DNA from: Candidatus Omnitrophota bacterium
GTDB taxonomy: Bacteria > Omnitrophota > Gorgyraeia > Aquiviventales > Aquiviventaceae
Assembly (NCBI GenBank): GCA_016180605.1
Contig: JACPAW010000017.1
Coordinates: forward strand, 1-9,092
Direction: 5' to 3'
DNA: 9,092 bases
The notes below the pieces were generated by a model. The model was given only the letters and a program-made list of their open reading frames with translations. It did no database searches and was not told where the DNA came from. Both the position numbers and the translations under genes were made by a program. Below are positions 6,310 through 9,092 of this stretch, piece by piece; within the stretch, counting starts at the first letter, position 1; every line of letters starts with the position of its first letter.

Positions 6310-6376
6310 GTTCCGAGTTTCGCGTTCCGTGTTCCGTGTTGAACCCGAAACACGAAACACGGAACCCGGAACGGCA
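6310..6376. repeat. Inverted heptamer arrays, GTTYCGN / AACMCGR
   Basis: The left arm at 6310-6337 holds GTTCCGA, GTTTCGC, GTTCCGT, GTTCCGT. The right arm at 6342-6376 holds AACCCGA, AACACGA, AACACGG, AACCCGG, AACGGCA. The two arms are complementary with almost no loop, so the stretch can extrude as a long imperfect hairpin. It fills the gap between the flavin reductase stop (6384) and the start of the small exported genes. No T-run follows on the minus strand, though the hairpin could act as a weak barrier or mRNA stabiliser. Confidence 0.88.
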
Positions 6377-6383
6377 GTTAGGA

Positions 6384-6863
6384 TCAGCCGCCATAATGCC
6401 AGCCCGTATCCATGAGTGTTAACGCCGGTTCATCCCGATGAACGCCCGCTTCAACTACCTCGGCAATGATAACCGCATGGTCGCCCTGCTCATTGGCAAT
6501 CTCTCGGATTTCGCATTCGATGAAGGCAATTGCCTCCTCTAAAATGGGAGATCCGGTGATTCCTAATTTGTGCGGGATTCCTTGCAACTTCTCTCCTACC
6601 ACGCTAGCGGGTTTGACGAAGTGCTCGGCGATCGATTTCTGATTCTTACCAAGAAAATTAACGGAAAATACTTTTCCCTCTTGCATCATGGTAAAAGTAT
6701 GAGAGTCTTTTCGCACCCCCAATGCCACCAAAGGCGGAGTGAAAGAGACCTGGGTAAGCCACGTTGCCGTGAATGCATTCAGTTGCGAATGACCCTTAAG
6801 ACCGACCACATAAACCCCGTGCGGCATCTTTCTGAGGGCGATCTTCTTCGCTTGCAAATCCAT
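6384..6863 (-). CDS. Flavin reductase-like (FMN-binding split barrel) protein
   Basis: This is a 159-residue protein of the flavin reductase-like family, which binds FMN and typically reduces it with NAD(P)H. Visible family features are AFTATWLTQVSFTPPLVALG (residues 30-49), the RKDSHTF turn (51-57), FSVNFL (66-71), GDHAVIIAEV from 127, and the closing GWHYGG. The start is well fixed: the ATG at 6863-6861 is preceded by a perfect AGGAGG seven bases upstream. An open frame runs to 6986, but the extra 41 residues (including PERSRRVPLDALRLLG) are read-through of a dispersed palindrome. It has no signal peptide, so cytosolic. Its physiological partner is not shown; redox support for the neighbouring quinone or heme enzymes is only a guess from position. 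Confidence 0.87.
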   Translation of the reverse strand: MDLQAKKIALRKMPHGVYVVGLKGHSQLNAFTATWLTQVSFTPPLVALGVRKDSHTFTMMQEGKVFSVNFLGKNQKSIAEHFVKPASVVGEKLQGIPHKLGITGSPILEEAIAFIECEIREIANEQGDHAVIIAEVVEAGVHRDEPALTLMDTGWHYGG

Positions 6864-6870
6864 CCAAGCT

Positions 6871-6876
6871 CCTCCT
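6871..6876 (-). promoter_or_regulatory. Shine-Dalgarno of the flavin reductase gene
   Basis: On the minus strand this reads AGGAGG, seven bases before the ATG at 6863. It is the strongest ribosome binding site in the window and decides the start. The 14/15 inverted repeat begins at the very next base (6877), so folding of the leader could affect access to it. Confidence 0.9.
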
Positions 6877-6921
6877 AAATGGAACCACCAATACATCTTA
6901 ACATTCTTGGAGGTTCCATTT
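6877..6921. repeat. 15-bp inverted repeat next to the flavin reductase ribosome binding site
   Basis: AAATGGAACCACCAA (6877-6891) and TTGGAGGTTCCATTT (6907-6921) are complementary at 14 of 15 positions, with a 15-nt loop. The outer edge of the stem touches the Shine-Dalgarno; the inner arm also contains GGAGG on the plus strand. No T-run follows on the minus strand, so a cis-regulatory hairpin or operator is more likely than a terminator. Confidence 0.78.
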
Positions 6922-6976
6922 ACCCCGAGCAAGCGAAGCGCGTCGAGGGGTACCCTTCGACTTCGCTCAGGGTAAA
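6919..6976. repeat. Dispersed-type palindrome (CCCTTCGACTTCGCTCAGGG core)
   Basis: The two halves TTTACCC..GAGC..CGAAG..GTCGA.GGGTA and their complement meet at about 6951-6952. The palindrome is imperfect, with two 3-nt insertions in one half. This core resembles intergenic palindromes seen in many copies in environmental bacterial genomes, where frames through it give peptides like PERSRRV. It abuts the preceding inverted repeat and together they fill most of the 149-nt gap between the hydrolase and flavin reductase genes. Confidence 0.8.
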
Positions 6977-7012
6977 TGCGCCCCACATGTTAAGATTCAA
7001 TCTTTGGCACAT

Positions 7013-7714
7013 TTAGTGCAGGTGGGTTGCCAAAAAATTAAGGCTGCGCTGCCAAGCTTCCTTGGCTTCTTCACGGCCGTAGACATCCGGCCGTGTGTCG
7101 TTGAAGAAGGCATGCTGCGCGTTGGGGTACGTCACGACTTCCCCCGGCTTTCCGTACTGAGCCAATCCTTGGCGGAGCCGTTCCACTTCTTGCTGGGTGA
7201 CCCACCCGTCTTTAGCTCCACAGTGATACAGAATGGGACAGAGCAGATAATTCAATGTCTCGATAGGAGGAACTTTGCCGTAAAAGATGACCGCTACTTT
7301 CAAGTCTGAGTTGTGGGCTGTTTGGGTCAGAGCCAAAGTGCCTCCCATGGAGAATCCTAGGATGCCCATTCGCAGCGGATCCACGAATGGCTGCTGTTTT
7401 AAAAAGCGGGTGGCGGCGTTTAAGTCGCGCAGGGCAGCTTGAGCCGAAAGCGACTCCATGAGTTTTCCTGCTTCCTGGGCATCTGTGGTCACCTGGTTAC
7501 CCATACGGGAATACAAATCCGGAGCGAGTGTTACATAACCTTCGCCAGCAAACCGTCGCGACACATCGCGGATGTGATCGTTCAGCCCCCACCACTCATG
7601 GACCACCACGATGGCAGCGCACGGTTTCGCCTGTTGGGCCGGATGCGCCAAAAAAGCCTTCATGGCAAAGCCGTCGCTTTGAAATGAGACGGTTTCGCTG
7701 GCAACCGGCTGCAT
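7013..7714 (-). CDS. Dienelactone hydrolase family protein (alpha/beta hydrolase)
   Basis: This is a 233-residue alpha/beta hydrolase of the dienelactone hydrolase family. The typical VVVHEWWGLNDHIRD stretch lies at residues 36-50, PDLYSR at 65-70, and the nucleophile elbow GFSMGG at 120-125. The catalytic triad can be read as S122, D169 (GAKDGWV) and H201 (NAQHAFFND), spaced as in classical dienelactone hydrolases. The nucleophile is Ser where the classical enzyme has Cys, so the substrate is probably not dienelactone itself. No signal peptide is apparent. The ATG at 7714-7712 is preceded by GGAG eight bases upstream, inside the last codons of the HemQ-like gene, which ends only three bases before this start. 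The two are likely co-transcribed. The actual substrate is unknown. Confidence 0.88.
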   Translation of the reverse strand: MQPVASETVSFQSDGFAMKAFLAHPAQQAKPCAAIVVVHEWWGLNDHIRDVSRRFAGEGYVTLAPDLYSRMGNQVTTDAQEAGKLMESLSAQAALRDLNAATRFLKQQPFVDPLRMGILGFSMGGTLALTQTAHNSDLKVAVIFYGKVPPIETLNYLLCPILYHCGAKDGWVTQQEVERLRQGLAQYGKPGEVVTYPNAQHAFFNDTRPDVYGREEAKEAWQRSLNFLATHLH

Positions 7715-7717
7715 CTT

Positions 7718-8503
7718 TCAAGCTCCAAGCCCTTTGAGAATATCCGCGAATGGCTTGGCCACACAGCTAAAAATCGGCGTATCGCGAAGGGTATAGGCAC
7801 TGCCTTTGGATTCGCGCAGTTCCATCACTAGGTCTAAGAAATCCTGCGGTTTATCCGTCTCAAAGGCAACGATAAATTCCTGATCATCCAGCCCGAAGGA
7901 ATAGGTGGTGTGCAAACGCACCGAAGGATATTTGTTTCCAATACGGATGTGTTCATCCATGATGGTTTGGCGCTCTTCAAACGGAATGGCATACCACGCG
8001 CGCGTCTTCACGAAGGGATAAACAAAAAGGTACTTCGACTTTGCGGGGGTAATAAAACGCCTGCGGTCTTGGTGATCAGGGTCGAGCTTATCCACATAGG
8101 TGGAGCGTTTGGTCATGGATAGATACGTGTAGGGCGTCGTCAGGTAGCCTCCCATCGCCGTTTGTTGTATAGCCTCAGCCATTTCCAGAAGTTCTTCTAG
8201 TGTCCTTCCTACCCGCCAAACCATAAAATCTACATCGGCCTTAAGACCGGCCATGGAATAGGTCAAAACCATCAGCCGCTTGCTGGAAGCGTTGATGATG
8301 CTCAGCAATTCGTTTCCCTGCTTCTTGCGAGCTGCTGAAGGAAGTCTCCGCCATGCCGGATCCACCCGATAGAAGAGGAAACTCACCAACTGCCTGGCAT
8401 CGGAGGGTATTTGAGTCGTTTGTGGTTGATCGTTTTCCTTGTCTAAGCGTTTATAGGAACATGGTCTTGCGAACTTCCTTGCGCGCTTCCTTAAACAAAC
8501 CAT
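7718..8503 (-). CDS. Chlorite dismutase family / HemQ-like protein (coproheme decarboxylase)
   Basis: The protein matches the chlorite dismutase superfamily. Visible segments are SFLFYRVDPAWRRLP (41-55), DVDFMVWRVGRTLEEL (90-105), GGYLTTPYTYLSMTKRS (118-134), AWYAIPFEERQTIMDEH (169-185) and SFGLDDQEFIVAFETD (202-217). In bacteria without chlorate respiration such proteins act as HemQ/ChdC, decarboxylating coproheme to heme b. H185 sits where HemQ proteins carry the axial heme ligand, though an alignment is needed to confirm that. The start is doubtful: the ATG at 8503 lies 53 nt inside vapC, and residues 1-39 lack family character. A GTG at 8386 (residue 40), with AGG six bases upstream, would give a 222-residue protein starting just before the domain. 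No ATG lies between. No signal peptide; cytosolic. Confidence 0.83.
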   Translation of the reverse strand: MVCLRKRARKFARPCSYKRLDKENDQPQTTQIPSDARQLVSFLFYRVDPAWRRLPSAARKKQGNELLSIINASSKRLMVLTYSMAGLKADVDFMVWRVGRTLEELLEMAEAIQQTAMGGYLTTPYTYLSMTKRSTYVDKLDPDHQDRRRFITPAKSKYLFVYPFVKTRAWYAIPFEERQTIMDEHIRIGNKYPSVRLHTTYSFGLDDQEFIVAFETDKPQDFLDLVMELRESKGSAYTLRDTPIFSCVAKPFADILKGLGA

Positions 8504-8864
8504 GGTCCGATGTCACAAATAGGTCGGCTTCCGAGAGAATCCCTGAAGCAAGCTGAATCGCATCCAGAGTGGAAAGCGGATACTGATACACAAGTTTGGT
8601 CGCTTCCTTTTCCAAGGTCTCACTCCAAATCACGCGGTGGAAACTTTGAAAATCCTTTTCCGTCTCTGATCTAAGCCGTGTCGCTTGCTCGGGTGTCAAC
8701 GATCTTTCACGAAGACGTCTGCCTATGACGGCATTCATCTCAATTCGGGTGATCGGCGAAACGGCAATCTCCGTCGCGTCTTGGAGCAGACGGTCGAATT
8801 CGGTCGAACCGCGTTCTTCGACATACCTCTTGAAGAGCGAAGAAGTATCGACAAACGCTCTCAT
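8451..8864 (-). CDS. VapC-like PIN-domain toxin (ribonuclease)
   Basis: This is a 137-residue PIN-domain protein. The four acidic positions that bind Mg2+ can be read as D6 (FVDTSSLFKRYVEE), E42 (ITRIEMNAV), D101 (STLDAIQLAS) and D120 (VTSDHGLFKEA), so the active site looks complete. VapC toxins cleave RNA, often initiator tRNA or the 23S rRNA loop, when the antitoxin is degraded. Its ATG overlaps the stop of the upstream antitoxin by 4 nt (ATGA), the usual organisation. The stop at 8451 is within 53 nt of the chosen HemQ-like start, so the module sits directly upstream of the heme gene, possibly sharing its transcript. Confidence 0.9.
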   Translation of the reverse strand: MRAFVDTSSLFKRYVEERGSTEFDRLLQDATEIAVSPITRIEMNAVIGRRLRERSLTPEQATRLRSETEKDFQSFHRVIWSETLEKEATKLVYQYPLSTLDAIQLASGILSEADLFVTSDHGLFKEARKEVRKTMFL

Positions 8865-9091
8865 CGCTCCTCAGCTCTTAAGCGAACCGTTGTTTCGGAT
8901 AAAGGCTCTCCTGCTACGCGGATTTTTTTAACCGGCCGCTTCCAGCTCGGAGAAACCAAATGTTCGTTATGAGGGATAAGATCCGCTACCGGTAAACGCC
9001 TTTCCATTACTACAATGCGTTCTCCTCGTTTCACGATTTTGAGATAACTCGCAAAATGATGCGTTAAGTCTCGGATATTCACTGTTTTCAT
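8861..9091 (-). CDS. Phd/YefM-type antitoxin
   Basis: This is a 76-residue protein beginning MKTVNIRDLTHHFASYLKIV, then KRGERIVVMERRLPVADLIP, the classical Phd/YefM DNA-binding N-terminal half in which the antitoxin represses its own promoter. The C-terminal part (about 45-76), rich in basic and charged residues, would bind and mask the PIN toxin. The start ATG is one base from the window edge, so its promoter, operator and ribosome binding site cannot be seen. The stop overlaps the toxin start. Phd-type antitoxins pair with PIN toxins frequently, supporting a type II toxin-antitoxin unit. Confidence 0.88.
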   Translation of the reverse strand: MKTVNIRDLTHHFASYLKIVKRGERIVVMERRLPVADLIPHNEHLVSPSWKRPVKKIRVAGEPLSETTVRLRAEER

Positions 9092-9092
9092 A

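Noticed and set aside
6019..6316. Shared 12-mer GTTTTGTTCCGA just upstream of both small exported genes as a common regulatory site
   Set aside because: A 12-base match in 9 kb is expected by chance about as often as seen; one copy also overlaps the heptamer array.
6864..6986. N-terminal extension of the flavin reductase (PERSRRVPLDALRLLG)
   Set aside because: It is encoded by the dispersed palindrome, and a perfect AGGAGG marks the start at 6863.
6992..7004. AAGATTCAATCTT palindrome after the hydrolase gene as a terminator
   Set aside because: Six AT-rich pairs with a one-base loop cannot fold stably and no T-run follows.

Overview
Every gene I can support in this window lies on the minus strand, so transcription runs from high to low coordinates. 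The core is a menaquinone gene cluster of the futalosine type. It holds mqnE, mqnA and the 5' part of mqnC (ring assembly). Upstream are a UbiD-type decarboxylase, a UbiX-type flavin prenyltransferase and a UbiA-type prenyltransferase, which fit the late steps often named MqnL, MqnM and MqnP. The sequence resembles an uncultured Gram-negative-type bacterium: futalosine pathway, HemQ-like protein, small exported TIGR04073-like proteins, and intergenic repeats typical of environmental genomes. Omnitrophota, Nitrospirota or a neighbouring phylum would fit, but the sequence does not settle this and I hold it at low confidence.

Layout in transcription order: a Phd-type antitoxin and VapC-like PIN toxin (9091-8451); a chlorite-dismutase/HemQ-like protein (about 8503-7718); a dienelactone-hydrolase-like protein (7714-7013); a gap with a large compound palindrome (7012-6864); a flavin-reductase-domain protein (6863-6384); a gap of inverted heptamer repeats (6383-6302); two small exported paralogues (6301-6008 and 6011-5712); the UbiA-type prenyltransferase (5712-4852); a gap with a hairpin and a heptamer array (4851-4732); UbiX (4731-4180); a gap with a nested double inverted heptamer repeat (4179-3949); UbiD (3948-2188); mqnE (2212-1115); mqnA (1149-373); and mqnC (401 to the window edge).

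How the genes work together: MqnA makes 3-enolpyruvyl-benzoate from chorismate, MqnE turns it into aminofutalosine, and MqnC closes the second ring after nucleoside processing. UbiA prenylates the naphthoate, and UbiD decarboxylates it with the prenyl-FMN cofactor made by UbiX. MqnB, MqnD, the deaminase and the final methyltransferase are not visible and must lie elsewhere. The UbiD-mqnE-mqnA-mqnC genes overlap one another by 25-35 nt. The two small exported genes and the prenyltransferase are chained by ATGA/TGATG junctions. Both patterns point to operon expression with coupled translation.

The most unusual signal is intergenic. At least five different short motifs occur in degenerate tandem arrays, all with exactly 7-bp period, and several are arranged as facing inverted arrays. 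They sit at gene starts and have created false N-terminal extensions in several reading frames. A separate compound palindrome lies flush against the ribosome binding site of the flavin reductase gene.
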